The position numbers were made by a program, and so were the translations under genes. A stretch of DNA of 64,000 nucleotides from Adineta steineri (Eukaryota > Rotifera > Eurotatoria > Adinetida > Adinetidae), in assembly GCA_905250115.1 (NCBI GenBank), contig CAJNOI010000113.1, positions 175,084 through 239,083 on the forward strand, given 5' to 3'. The notes under the pieces are model-generated. The model worked only from the letters and a program-made list of their open reading frames with translations. It ran no database searches and was not told the DNA's origin. Shown here piece after piece: positions 23,537 to 35,843 of this stretch (positions are counted from its first letter, which is position 1; each line of letters starts with the position of its first letter).

Positions 23537-24617
23537 AATGACACTTTATTAATATTATAGTATATCTAAAGAAAAATAAAATAAGTAACTATGCCTTATA
23601 CTCTCTCTCTCATTTTTTTATTCTTATAAGTATCTGTTTAGCATAAATCCACATTTGCATTTTCCTATACTTAACAATGACTCTTAATATATTATAGAAA
23701 GTCTATAATATATATTTATGAGGTATACCACTTGATAATATTATGTAGAGAGTATTTAAAGTTGTTGTATTTGTTAATAAATTCATTGAAAAATAAAAAG
23801 TATTGCTTTCTATGGAATAAAAGCAGACAAATTAGTCTTTAAAAATCGTCACCTTATATCTATTATACTTTTGCGGTTTTTTTTCCGTCAATGACAAACA
23901 TTTTCTCCAGCTTTTCTTTTCTTCCTTTCTATGACAATGAACATGCGTAAGTATAATAATCAAAGGGCAACATTTTTTTTTGAAGAAAACTTAGTGATGG
24001 TTGCGATGTATTGGCACCTCACTCACTCACTCGGCAAAAGAAAGACATACATCAGTAAAATGAGAGAGACAGGAAAAAAAAAGCTGTCTTCATTCTTCAT
24101 TTTCTTTGCATTGATATATGCTATTAATAGAAGAAAAAAAATCGTCAACGATGTGGGGAATAAATTATAGCCATTTAATATGTCACATGAGAACTAATAT
24201 AACTTCTCGTAGGTTAATAATTTTATGCATATGTTTCACTGATATTTCTAAAGGGAAAATGTTCTCATAAAGACAATAATACTAAAACTTCAATGTAGTC
24301 ACAAGAAAAACGAATAAAGTCATAAAATATAGATTATGACATATATTGACAAGTTTTCTTTTAATTGTCGAAAGTTTCCATAATTAAATCTTTTTAGCTA
24401 ACTCTTTAGAGATTATTCTAATTCCTTTCTCTTATATTTATAAACGACACATTCGAATACTTAAATGATAGAATGCGACCTCTAGTATTTTACTACGATA
24501 CAATCTCATGAGTTATCCAATGAAAAATATATTTTTTCTTATTTTTATTCACATACACACACATATTCAATTTTCGTTATTTTGTAGTTGTAGGTGTTGT
24601 CATAATAAAATTTAACG

Positions 24618-24855
24618 ATGCAAGATGTAGGTGTACCTCCTGATGTTATGTGTTGTTTAAAATCAGTACTTCACATTTCTATTAAAACATAATTAATAAA
24701 ATATCATTGAATTATATGAAAGAATAATTGACAAAGTTACTTTTAATTAATTTATTTCAAACCTATTAATACTGATATAAAGCGTATTAGATGATATACA
24801 AGATTCAACAACTGCAGTTTGTTTATTCCAATGTTTTTATGATGTAATACGTTAA
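24618..24855 (+). pseudogene. Possible small gene or gene relic, unrecognised
   Basis: The ATG at 24618 begins MQDVGVPPDVMCCLKSVLH and runs to a stop near 24692. A second stretch at 24781-24855 reads SVLDDIQDSTTAVCLFQCFY then DVIR and TAA. Both have normal codon use and amino-acid mix unlike the surrounding AT-rich DNA, but no splice pair joins them in phase. They could be two exons of a tiny gene or a decayed copy. I do not recognise the family. Confidence 0.25.
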
Positions 24856-25072
24856 TCGAAAGAATAAATAATGTAAAGATAAAGCACATATAATACTATA
24901 TTATCAAATTATTCGTGAACGATAGATCAGTAAAAACATCATAGAAATTGTCCTATCTCTTTCATTATGACGCTGATCAATTTTGAATAAGTTAATTATA
25001 GTTCTACCATATTTGAAGAATACTTTCTAATATTTGTTTTGAATAAATATTTTGTTAAATTTATATTTTAGA

Positions 25073-25084
25073 TTAATTTATTCA
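25073..25084 (+). promoter_or_regulatory. Splice-acceptor-like site before BET1 start
   Basis: A T-rich tract ending in attttag lies just upstream of the BET1 ATG (25085), with no matching upstream coding exon. It may be a spliced-leader trans-splice acceptor or the end of a 5'-UTR intron. Confidence 0.45.
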
Positions 25085-25491
25085 ATGAATACTTTAGAAA
25101 GTGACAATGATCGTCATACAGAACAGTTAGCTGCTAAAGTTTCTCGACTTAAAAGTGTTAGTTTTATGTTTTGTTATTTATAAATGTTCTATTTATTTTT
25201 TTTTCATTTTAAAGATTGCAATTGATATTGATAATGAAACAAAAGATCACATTCCATTTCTTGAATCTATGGTAAGTTGATTATTAAATACAGAATAGTA
25301 ATTACATTTTTTTATTTTAGAATTTTGATTTCAATACTGCACGTAGTTTTCTTGGTGGAAGTTCTCGTCATTTAAGTACTGCTATGTCAAGTGGGCGTGG
25401 TGATCGACGAGTTATGTGTTATGTAATTGCTGGAATTGTTTTCGCTTTTATTTTTCTGTACTATGTTGTAAGTTCATTTCGACGTAAGTAA
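25085..25491 (+). CDS. BET1: BET1-like vesicle SNARE
   Basis: Three exons, 25085-25156, 25215-25271 and 25321-25491, give 99 residues. The SNARE helix runs from about residue 8 to 68: TEQLAAKVSRLKSIAIDID, then FLESMNFDFNTARSFLG, matching BET1 (LxxKVxxLKxLxIxIG...DFDSTxGFLG). A single C-terminal membrane anchor follows (VMCYVIAGIVFAFIFLYYVV) with a short basic tail, as in a tail-anchored SNARE. BET1 acts in ER-to-Golgi fusion with syntaxin-5, GOSR2 and SEC22. The N-terminal extension of vertebrate BET1 is absent. Human BET1 has 118 residues, so this is slightly short. The next gene (TRMT112) starts 523 nt downstream on the same strand. Confidence 0.88.
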
Positions 25492-26013
25492 ATAGTCAGA
25501 GTTTAATATTCCTTTGTATATACATATATATTTTTTTCGGAATGAATTCTGTTACTATCGGAAGTAGATCTTCAATTACTCATTTAACTTTTTTTTGTGT
25601 ATTATTGATGTTGAAAAATAAATCAAATTTTTTAATGGAATAGTATTTACTTTGAAAATCAGAGCTAAGTGAAATATCAATAGTCGAATGAATGAACTTG
25701 GAATAATTTGCAAGAACGACTAAGTTTTTATGAATACTGCGGAACACCAGGCAAATGAATTGATTCTAATACAAAATACAAATATAGTAGTATTCACCTT
25801 TTTCTTTTTAGATAAATGAGTTTATAATGATAGTAGTCATGTATGCGTTTTTACGCATAAAAAATGAAGTAATTATCGAATTATTTTCGTCCATCAATTT
25901 TGTATGAAAGAGAACGTATATATATATGTTTTCTTGTTTACGTTTAGAAGTTAAGCTAGAATAACACATCGTCCGAAAAGTGTAAATTGAATATTTTTCT
26001 TTTTAGATAAACT

Positions 26014-26442
26014 ATGAAGTTAATTACACATAATATGCTTACGTCAAATATACTCAAAGGAGTAAAAAAAGGTTTTCCATTGAAAATTAATGCTGTTAAA
26101 ATAGAAAATGTATCAGTAGATTATAATCCAGATTTTATAACTCGTATTCTTCAACGTATTGAATACGATGCTTTACGAGGTGCTGTTATTGATGTAAGTT
26201 TTCATAGAGAAAAAAACAAAATAAATATTTTGTTTTATTTTTAGCTTGGCCTGAATGAATCATTACCAGAAACAATATCGGAAACAATTCAACAAGATGA
26301 AACATTTCTTAAGACAATGCATAAAATCTTACTTGAATATGAAATTGAAGAAGGTGAACTTATTTGTCCAGAAACTGGACGAAAATTTCCAATATCAAAA
26401 GGCATTCCGAATATGTTGTTACAAGAAACTGAAATATCATAA
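26014..26442 (+). CDS. TRMT112: TRM112-like methyltransferase activator subunit
   Basis: Two exons, 26014-26193 and 26245-26442, give exactly 125 residues, the usual family length. MKLITHNMLTSN at the start and the C-terminal EGELICPETGRKFPISKGIP then NMLL are hallmark TRM112 motifs. Only the Cys of the second half of the zinc-knuckle (CPETG) is kept, as in many animals. The protein is a small cofactor that stabilises several methyltransferases acting on tRNA, 18S rRNA and release factor eRF1 (TRMT11, ALKBH8, BUD23, METTL5, HEMK2). A T-rich acceptor-like ttttag ends seven bases before the ATG. PAQR3 follows 258 nt downstream on the same strand. An AATAAA is present shortly after the stop. Confidence 0.95.
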
Positions 26443-26699
26443 ATAGTTATCTCATTGTTATTTCTCTTCATCAAATAAAGAACATCTGAAAAGAAACTTA
26501 GTTAAAATATAGTATTAAAACGATACTACTGTTTATCTTGAATTAATAGAAACTATGTATTTATGCAAAAACACGAATGAAATCTGAGCTAGTCGATGAT
26601 AGAATATATTCTTTTTTAGACTTTACGAAAATTTAGTTTAGTACAATTATAAACAATAAACGATTGTTATCTTTTGTTCTAGATTAAATTCTCAATGAT

Positions 26700-27723
26700 A
26701 TGGTTCGAAAACGATTATATCAAGAAGTTGATAAACCATACACACCTGAAATTAAATCAAAACAAGTTCAACTATATTCATTTGAAAAAATACCTGAATA
26801 TCTACAATCAAATCCATATATTCGTACGGGCTATAGACATGGTTTAAGTATTAAAGATTGTTTAATTAGGTATTAAATTTTGTTTTCGTCTAGTAATAAT
26901 TATTAAAATTCTATATCTATTTAATTTAGCTTAGTCTATCTAAATAATGAAACAATAAATATTTGGTCACATTTAATCGGTGCTGGACTTTTCGTATATT
27001 TTTTCTTTCGTGATATTTATAATGGACGTGCATTACCATTTTTTGCATCAACATCTGATTATTATTTTATTTTATTTTATACTGTTTCTGTCATTGTAAG
27101 TTCTTTTTTCTTCTAACTTCGAACACTATTATATTCTCTATTTATAGATATGCATGTTATGTTCCGTTTCATTTCATCTTTTCAATTGCATATCACCACG
27201 AGCATTTGCCGATTTTCTAAAACTAGATTTATGTGGTATTGGTTTTGGTATTCTCGGTTGTTACCTATGTGGTCTTCATCTTGCATTTGAATGTTATCGT
27301 GATTGGAGGATAAGATATGAAACAATGATAATTTCTATAATGTTTATTGCTGTGATATATTATATACATGGTGTAAAACGATATACTACACGAAATATTC
27401 ATGTAACTTTATTTGTAATCATATCTCTTATGGGATTTCTACCAGGTTTTCATTGGTATGCTCTTCATGGTGGTTGGTCAAATGGATTTGTTCAACAATT
27501 TTTTCCAAGATTATTTGTACTCTATGGAATATTAGGTGTTGGAACATTTGCGTATTTAACAAAATTTCCTGAACGATTCTTTCCGGGTTATTTTGATTTT
27601 ATTTTTGCCAGTCATCAAATCTGGCATTTTGCTTCATTAGGTGCATTTATTTGGTGGTATCAAAATGGTATAGACTTATTACAATATCGTCTAAGTAATC
27701 CGTGCAGTACTCCTGAAATCTGA
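26700..27723 (+). CDS. PAQR3: PAQR3-like (progestin/adipoQ receptor family) membrane protein
   Basis: Three exons, 26700-26869, 26930-27095 and 27148-27723, give 303 residues. The N-terminal IPEYLQSNPYIRTGYR and the following NNETINIWSHLIGAGLF are PAQR signature segments. The metal-binding histidines of the family are visible: H in CMLCSVSFHLFNC, and the HxxxH pair in FASHQIWHFASLGAFIWW. The closing LLQYRLSNPC resembles the PAQR3 end (MQYRHSKPC). PAQR3 (RKTG) is a seven-helix Golgi protein that tethers RAF kinase and dampens MAP-kinase signalling; that role is inferred from family only. An acceptor-like ttctag lies about 20 bases upstream of the ATG. The upstream alternative ATG four codons earlier is out of frame. 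Confidence 0.93.
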
Positions 27724-28186
27724 ATACATATATTTCTTTTTAATATTTAATTTTTATAATAATTCGAGTTGATTATGTTGTAAACGGTTATTAGCTTTAA
27801 AATTCATGCTCAAATGTCACCGTTGCTTTTGTACGAGCTTTCTTTTATGTAATTTTATATATTATTTTTGATGATATATATGACATCCTGATATTTTCTA
27901 AAAGATTGATAAAATAAAAATTGACAATTTAATAAATCTTTTCTTTAATTGATCAGACAATGCATTGTAATCATATTGATGATAGTATATATAAAGAGTT
28001 ATATGATAATTTTCGTTCAAATTTTTTCTTCTATCTGTCAAATATATGTTATAAGTTTGGATCAAACGTAAAACAACGATAAATACGAATAAGATATGTC
28101 AAGCAAAAGAGAACTGCGCACGTAAGCGCATACAAATACAATGAGAGAAAAAAAAATGATTGTTTTTAGATCTTTTGCTTTAAATT
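27724..28186. other. Convergent 3' region, no gene seen
   Basis: This is the 3' flank between PAQR3 (plus) and the RGG protein (minus). AT-rich; it should hold both polyadenylation sites. Confidence 0.5.
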
Positions 28187-29396
28187 TTAATATGTTGAAT
28201 TATTATTGCCACGAGTGTTACCACGAAATGAGCTTCCGCGACTTCCACCATATGAACCACCGCGGTCACCGCCATACGAGCCACCGCGTTCGCCACCATA
28301 TGAACCACCGCGTTCTCCACCATATGAACCACCACGATCACCACCTCCTCTACCTAAAACGAAATGTATATTTTTTCAAAATTTATATTCATAATATTTT
28401 TTGTTAATTATACTTACCACGAAAACCTCCACCTCTGCCACCATTCCAACGATTACCACCTGGACGAGAGTCATTATTCCAATTATTTCGACCACCACGA
28501 AAACCTAGAAAGTAATTATAAGTTCTATGATTTCTTAGCGAAACTATATTATCAATATACAAACCTCGATTATTATTAAAACCTCTATTATCGTTATTTC
28601 GAATACGACGTTGAGCAAGTTGAACACGCACAACAGAATTTATAGAACCAATATGTTGATCTAAATTATAAGAACATATTCCATTAAAAAAAATACTTAT
28701 ATAATTTATTTCTAATTACCATTATATTCTGAAATAGCTTTATCAGCAGTTTCTTCATCTTCATAAGTAACTGTAGCTCGACCATTTCCTTCGCCAGTCA
28801 TACGATCCTTATAAATCCAAATTTTTGGACCACTTGATCGTTCATCAATCTACAACAATATCATCGTCAATCAAAATATAAACATTCAATAGTTTACTTT
28901 TATTGGTCCAACAGTTGAAAAAGCTTCTTGAATATCATCTCGAGTGATATTTTTTGGTAAGTTTTGAATAAATATTGCTTCTTTAAGTATTTCTATTTCG
29001 TCGTCATCATTATTATTTTGTCGTCGAAATCCAAAACCACCACCACCACCGCCACCACCATTACCTCTTCCTAAAATATAAGTAAACAATAAATAAATTA
29101 AACATCATAATATGAATAATTACCTCGATACGATCCACGATATGATCCTCTAGAATTACGTAATAGATCATTTTTAGAATTGAAAAAAAATATTGAATTA
29201 ATAAAACCTACCCTCCTCTTGCATCATCATAATTATTATTATTGTTATTATTATCTGAACGAGCAAAACCGCCACGTGAACCTTAACAAATATTGATATA
29301 GTATATTTACAATGAGAAATTTGACAGTTTACCACGAGAGCCTGCACTCCATACATTTCCACCTTCTCTTGGAGGATTAACATCGTTAAACGCCAT
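28187..29396 (-). CDS. FET-type RNA-binding protein (RRM plus RGG repeats)
   Basis: Eight small exons in phase (minus order): 29333-29396, 29212-29281, 29124-29149, 28898-29070, 28720-28849, 28565-28660, 28418-28504 and 28187-28353, giving 270 residues. A Gly/Asn-rich start with [16 protein letters not shown] leads to one RRM: RNP2 AIFIQNLP, then [20 protein letters not shown] with a degenerate RNP1. The insert pattern ([31 protein letters not shown]) is that of FUS/EWSR1/TAF15 and insect Cabeza. The C-terminus has four tandem RGGSYGG[ED] units. Such proteins bind RNA, act in transcription and splicing, and form condensates. The RanBP2-type zinc finger normal for the family is not visible. 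A TAF15/Cabeza homologue that lost the finger is the best reading. Confidence 0.87.
28225..28350 (-). repeat. Coding RGGSYGG tandem repeats
   Basis: About four copies of a 24-nt unit encode GGSYGG[ED]R in the last exon of the FET-type gene. This is a low-complexity, condensate-prone tail, and it is locally GC-richer than its surroundings. Confidence 0.8.
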
Positions 29397-29909
29397 GATC
29401 AAATATATATAAATATATATATATGTATATATACACGATAATTCGAAGTCGAATAAATGCAAGAAAAAGAATGAGAGAGGATGGAACTATATAGTGATCT
29501 TTTTTTCTTCAAATTTATCTTTCTGAACGGAGATGTCAGATATATGCCAATGTCGGAGGTGAAAAAAGAGGTCGCTCAATGATGATCGCAATTGGGAAAA
29601 TCATAGCAGTATTCGGAAAAATCCTCAAATGCATTAGAAAATAATTTTTTATCATTAAACAAATATCCAAAAAATGAGATAATCATACAATTTTTCGGCG
29701 AGAATTCATTTTCAATATAAATTGTATTTTTGTGTGGGAACAGTAATTTTTCTCTTTGACACACATTATTCTCTCTCTCTCGCTCTCCACACCTTCATGA
29801 GAATAAAACCAAATGGTATTTTTATATTTATTTACGAATATCTAACTGATATAAACCCATCGGGTGATCGTACGATCAGTATTTTCTTATTCCATTATCC
29901 TCCATTAAC
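29397..29909. other. Divergent promoter region between FET gene and lipase
   Basis: About 510 nt between two divergent start codons. It holds an AT alternation (29401-29432) and a (CT)n tract (29770-29787). It probably contains both promoters; no specific element is recognised. Confidence 0.45.
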
Positions 29910-32392
29910 ATGGCTCCTGAAGCAAGTAAGAATATACATACTCATTGTTCGACTTAAAATTATTAATTAGATTTTAAAATCATTTTCAGTTTACAGTATT
30001 GACGTGAGCACATATATTGTTTGAAATTAATCCATTTTATTCTTCAGGTTTTTATGGTCTGTCCATTATTCTTCTTATTCATTGTATTGATGCACGTCTT
30101 GCTCCATTACAACATATGGCTGATAAGCCACTTACAATTGATGCTATATCAGCTAATTATATTCCAATAATTTCATCAGAAAATCAAATAAATAAACGTC
30201 AAACAACAGGACCAAAACCTAATACAACAGTGTGTTATCCACTTGTTGGTTGTTTTGATAATAATGATCCATTTAATAATGCTGGTTTAGAAGTTCCACA
30301 AGCACCAGAATTTATTGAAACTACTTTTCTTCTTTTTACACAAGAATCACCAACTAATCCTGAGTTTCTTTTATATAATGATGATGATTCAATTCGAAAA
30401 GTCGATGTAAATCCTTCTCGATGGTTAAGAATTATTATACATGGTTTCTCAAATAATCATGACAGTGTCTGGATGAATAAAATGAAGAATGAATTACTTA
30501 AATTAAGAAATGTAAGAATATACAAAAGAATTTTTAGTTAATATATTGATTGATGAAATTTATTGTAGGATGAATTATCTGATGTCCTTATTGTTGGTTG
30601 GGGTAATGGTGCAAAATTTCCTTTTTATCCAAATGCTGTTGCGAATACTCGTCTTGTTGGTAAACAAATTGGTATTCTTTTAGAACGACTCCAAGAATTA
30701 AAAGGAATTTCATTCAATAAAGTTCATTGCATTGGTATGTTAATATAAAAATATAATAAATAAAAGAAAGAATTACACATTCATTTCATTTAGGACATAG
30801 TCTTGGTGCACATACATGTGGTTCCGCATCAAATGCAGTTAATAGTCAATTCGCTCGTATATCAGGTCTTGATCCAGCTGGTCCATCATTTACTGGAAAA
30901 AAAATTTCAGTTCGTCTTGATCAAAGCGATGCACAATTTGTTGATATTATTCATTCAAATACAGAAATTGCATTGGGTCTTGGTCTTGGATCAGCAGAAG
31001 AATCAGGACATGTTGATTTTTATGCTAATGGTGGTCAATCTCAACCTGGTTGCCCTTCAGTGTAAATATAATTTAAAGTAAAAATTCGAAAACCTTTGCC
31101 ATGCTATGCATGTCTCAGTCTCATAAGTGTAGTTCAAGCGTAAGCATTGGTGTAAAACGAGTTTTCGAATTTCTGCTGTAAAATTTTTATATTGAAATGA
31201 GAAGATTTTCGTGTTTTCTAGTGCTGCACTTATTGGAGGTGTCATCGGTGGTCAAAGTGAAGGTAAAAATATTTGTTAAAAATAAAAGATACGAAAAATA
31301 TTATTCTCATATTATAGCTGCTTATGAACAAGCATCATGTTCACATAGTAAGTGTAAAATTTGAAAGAAAAATATCTATATTATATTTTATACATAGGTC
31401 GTGCTCATGGATATTTTATTGAATCAATTTAGTATATAAAATTGATTTAGAAATTGTTTGATCATTTTCTTTTAAATATTTATTTTAGTACTGAATGCCC
31501 ATATACAGCTTTTCCATGTCATGATTACGTAAAAATAATATAGAGAAAAAAATCAAAACTAATTTTATCGTTATTTATTGTTCTATAGGACAGTTTTATG
31601 GATGGTAAATGTCGTGTTTGTCCAGCATCTGGTTGTGCTCAAATGGGTAATTTGTTTGAATAATATCAAACTTGTTATTTATATTCTCCATAGGTTTCTA
31701 TTCCGTATATTCCCTTGGCCGTGGTAAAATGTATTTAACAACAAAAAGCAATTCACCATTCTGTGGTTAGAATTCTTCTCTAATAAAATTTTCGTTTTTT
31801 TATAGTTTTTTGATTATAGGTTATCATTATTTTGTTGAACTTGTACTCGATCGTGATATGGCTAAAACAGCTGGTGAAGTTTATGTAGCTATTTATTCCG
31901 ACTATGAATTATTAGCTAATGTCAGTGTGACTGCAAAGTATGTAGTAATGTTCGAATGAATTGATTATGATAATTTATTGTATTTTTGTTCAAAGAAACA
32001 ATGATGATATAAAAGCAGGTGATATCCTTCGACATGTATTTAGTTATCAAGCTGATTTGGGTAAACTTGATTATGCTATAGTATATTTTCATAAAGTAAA
32101 AACTCGTACGTAATCAATCATTTATACTGTAAAGTCTTCAAAGAAATATATGTCTTCATTTTAGTATTTGGATGGGGTGGTCAAAAAGGAGATGAAATTA
32201 TTATTTCACGTCTTCGTATTAGATCACTTGAAGATACTCTTGTGTATGCATACATATATATATATATATTTTTTTCTTTGGTTCTATAGTATTTCTTTAT
32301 ATAGGTACAGTGGACGTTGTGACACAAGTACATCAGTAGCAGCATATACTTCACAAACATTGTTACTCAATCGTTTTGATTGTCACGATTAA
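29910..32392 (+). CDS. Secreted pancreatic-lipase-family lipase with PLAT-like C-domain
   Basis: 14 exons close in phase (527 residues): 29910-29925, 30048-30511, 30569-30734, 30794-31061, 31222-31262, 31318-31347, 31398-31431, 31489-31528, 31589-31646, 31694-31765, 31820-31937, 31996-32105, 32165-32243 and 32305-32392. A signal peptide is made by splicing exon 1 (MAPEA) to a hydrophobic run ending HCIDA. The core has WLRIIIHGF (oxyanion segment), the nucleophile elbow GHSLGAHTCG, the catalytic Asp in SGLDPAGPSF, and the catalytic His in CSHSRAHGYF. The triad is therefore complete. A C-terminal domain starting YHYFVELVLDRD resembles the PLAT/colipase-binding domain. It should hydrolyse triglycerides or phospholipids in the gut or outside the cell. 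Several exons are only 30-60 nt long. The substrate is not predictable. Confidence 0.93.
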
Positions 32393-33341
32393 GATCTTGA
32401 TACAGAGAAATGATTTCTTCAATAATACAATTATTATTTTTCTGTTATTATTGAGTTCGAAATGAAATAAATAATATGAGAGTTTCATCTTATTCTTTTC
32501 TATTTACATTATTCGATTGGATACTACTCTAAAATAAGCACTAATTCATAACATTTATTGACCTAGTTTTGAGCGTAAAAGAATATATATCGTATATCTC
32601 ACTTTGTAGATTTGTATATGGAAAAAGTCCTTCGAAAATGAGTCAAGCTTTATGAAATATGACACTGATGTTCTTACTGTGTTTGTAAATAGAGAAAGAG
32701 AGACGATTAACTGATGCATAAAAATACAAGGTTGTCTAATAATTATTTCCTCAGAGGGCATTCCAATAATATTAGCTATTAATTCATTCAGACATTTGCA
32801 TGGTAAGTGCTCAATAATTATAATTTTGCCAACTTCACGCGACATCTACGTTTACATCAGCTGACATATTCGTTTCATTTACTTTATCATATTAATCTAT
32901 TCACATCATTCGTTTTTTTTCATCATAATGATATTTTAAGAACTTATGATCAATTTCTTATTACATCATTTATTTCGACAGTAAAACTTTATCTATTACA
33001 TATTTTATTTTGATATAAATTAAATTTTTAAATCAAGGTTATTTTTTGTTATTTATCTAGTTTAAAAGCATAAAGAGACAAATTAATTTTCTTTTATTAT
33101 TATCCATTATTGTGACACACAAGAGTATCTAACGGAAATTTTACCGTTCGCTTGACGGTAAGGTGAGACCCCATTATTAAAAGAAAAGAATTATTTTTTC
33201 GCTTCTCGTTTTTCTTTTTCTCTCTTCGGTATATACTCAATGAACATAATACTATTTTATAGAGTGTATATATAGAATGATTATAAGAAAGAAAGAATGG
33301 AGAAATAATATACCATTTAGTATTGTAATCAATTGCTTTAT
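32393..33341. other. Intergenic stretch, no gene seen
   Basis: Shadow frames at 32555-32845 and 32807-33013 overlap on opposite strands and have no features. An AATAAA about 75 nt after the lipase stop is a likely polyadenylation signal. Confidence 0.5.
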
Positions 33342-35460
33342 ATGTCTAGTTTAACGGCAAATCAACAAAGTATTTTATATGTCAAGAAGACCTTGATTTT
33401 GACAAAGATCGCTACCGTTACTAATCATAATCTTGACCGTCATCTGACAAGAATCGTTGCGGCCAATGCAGGTTTATCTTATAATAATAAATATAATAGA
33501 TTTTCAATGTAATTATTTTAGAAAATTTGCATACACATATCACATCGATGTATAGCATTCTACGACCCAGCGATCGTATTAAATTGGTACGTCATTTCTA
33601 TTCTTTTTTCTTCTTCTTTTTCATTGAATTTTATTTCTATAGATGGTTCAATTAGAAAGTGGCTTTCCAAATCATTTTCGTTATCTAGTCATTGTTACAT
33701 GTATTGGAAAACAACAAACCGAGGAGTACGAAGAAGTCTTGGTTTTTTTTATTATTGTTAGTTAATATAGGTATTCATAGGTCATGTATTCTCGGTTTTG
33801 ATATTGTTAAAAATGAAATTACAATTGGTTTGATATTACCAATATGGACTGATTTGAATATTTCACTCGATGGCGACGGGTAATTCTAAATTTCTTTCTC
33901 GTGTATTATTATTTGAGTATTAGAATAATATTGTTGCTAGTAGAAAAGTAATTCTATAAAAGCGGAAATCAGATGATGTGTATTTGCCTTAAGAAAAGTA
34001 TTTTACAGTTGCAATGAAATAGATAGAGTATTTTATATGTGCTTGTTAATTAAAAGAATGATGAGAAAACTAACACATGGCTAAAGAATCTCATGTGATA
34101 GAGTATGCTGAATTGTGTCATCATGAAAGATGACAACGCATGATTTTCTAAAACATAGATAATTCATAATTTATTTTTTAGTGGTTTTAAATTAACTTCA
34201 CACGATCGATGTTATATTTTCAAACCGGTGAGTGTCCAAGCTCTTTGGTATGTATAGAAATATTCTTAAAACTATCTTTCGTCAACATTCAGTATTTCTT
34301 AGGACTGCATATCAAAGTTTACATAAAGTAACCAAGCAAGCTCGTCATTATAATTATACTGTTAATAACAATAGTACACATAGTTGGTTAGAATATTATC
34401 GTCATAGAGATATTCAATCAAATCAATGTTATATAAATGAATGGAATCAAATGGAAGATATCTTATCACATCGTAGTGATTCATCACATATATATCGATT
34501 GTATTTATTTATTTTTTTATTTGGAAATAAAAATAATTATTCTTTTTTAGTTTATCATCGGATGAAGAAATATTTCGTACACGAATTTACATTAAACTAA
34601 AAGAAATAATGTTACAAGTTAATCTTGATGAAGTCACACCAAAATTTGTAAATATTTTGTTTATTTAGAAAAGAAATATTTATGTATATGAAATTATTTA
34701 GTTACGTGAACAATTAGAAAATATCTTTCAAATATGTTTATCTTCATATAAACAATATATTGATGATATAATGCTTGAAATTCTTGCACAAATGGATAAA
34801 GCAACAATGATTTTACCATATCTTTATCTTGGTTCAGAATGGAATGCATCAAATCTTGAAGAATTAAAAGCAAATAATGTTGGTTATGTTTTAAATGTTT
34901 CACGTGAAATAGATAATTTTTTTCCTGAACATTTTAAATATTTAAATGTACGTGTACATGATAATGATGATGCTAATTTATTAAAAGAATGGGAAAAAAC
35001 ATTTCGATTTATAAATGAAGCAAAGTAAATTTTTGTTTTTTATTCTTCATTCAATTCTATATTTCATTGATCTTTTTTAGAATAAATAATCTATGTTGTT
35101 TAGTACATTGTAAAATGGGTATTAGTCGATCTGCGTCAACGGTAAATTTATTCATAGAAAAAATAATAATTTTTGTTATCTTGAAAATGAATTTATTGAT
35201 ATAGGTATTAGCATATCTAATGAAAGAAAACAATCATTCATTAGCCGATGCTTTAGAACATGTTAAAAAACGACGATCATGTATAAATCCAAATGGTGGA
35301 TTTAGAAATCAATTAATTATTTATGAAGGAATATTAGCAGCAAAGTAAATGATTATTTTTTGTTTTCGTTAAAATTTGCTTCTGATTTTTTAGTAAAACA
35401 TTTCGAAATAAATTAGCGATTACTTCGATAAATGTACCATCAACTTCAGTGCAGTCATGA
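33342..35460 (+). CDS. SSH: Slingshot-type cofilin phosphatase (short form)
   Basis: Eleven exons in phase (442 residues): 33342-33471, 33522-33586, 33643-33725, 33781-33879, 34182-34247, 34303-34500, 34551-34647, 34702-35024, 35081-35141, 35205-35344 and 35394-35460. The N-terminal SSH domain is clear ([53 protein letters not shown]). A DEK-C-like helical segment follows, then the dual-specificity phosphatase domain ([26 protein letters not shown]). The active site [11 protein letters not shown] carries the catalytic Cys and Arg. [19 protein letters not shown] matches the end of the domain. Slingshot dephosphorylates cofilin and so promotes actin turnover. The protein stops about 18 residues after the phosphatase domain, without the long Ser-rich tail of many animal forms. 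Confidence 0.95.
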
Positions 35461-35835
35461 TCAATAGATTCTGTAATTTCTAGTAGAACAAAATTCAATG
35501 GTGAAATTTGATGATTTAATTAATTAATTATTTTTTTTTCTTGTTTATATATTTTTCTTCTTTTATGATTTAAATATATTCATTTTTGTATGTGCAAAGT
35601 TCAAAGTTCTTTTTTTTTTCTTCTTCAAACGACACGATCATGTGCTTATTTTGGTTATTGTCATGCTGAAGTACCCGATAAAAGGCGCCGGCGAAGAGTG
35701 AAAATAACAATATGTCGTTTATCAATATATATTCAGCTATAGAAAATCAATATTTGATTGGCAATCGAACGAGATTTTTCTTTTTCTGAAATTTCAAAAA
35801 ATAAATTTTTGAAGAAATCATGTCTTCCTACACTT
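35461..35835. other. Intergenic stretch, no gene seen
   Basis: AT-rich 3' flank of the Slingshot gene, ending at the MITE target duplication. Nothing else recognised. Confidence 0.5.
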
Positions 35836-35843
35836 CTGATTGA

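Larger units (their letters stand above)
23537..25084. other. Intergenic region with a possible coding remnant
   Basis: This is the divergent upstream region between innexin (minus) and BET1 (plus). The 79-codon frame at 23931-24170 has no recognisable features. Two short well-composed reading stretches at 24618-24692 and 24781-24855 are noted separately. The rest is AT-rich with nothing recognised. Confidence 0.45.

Noticed and set aside
28141-28407. Plus-strand His-rich and Pro-rich frames (YEPPRSPP repeats)
   Set aside because: Antisense of the RGGSYGG repeats of the FET-type gene, which has a full phase-consistent exon model on the minus strand.
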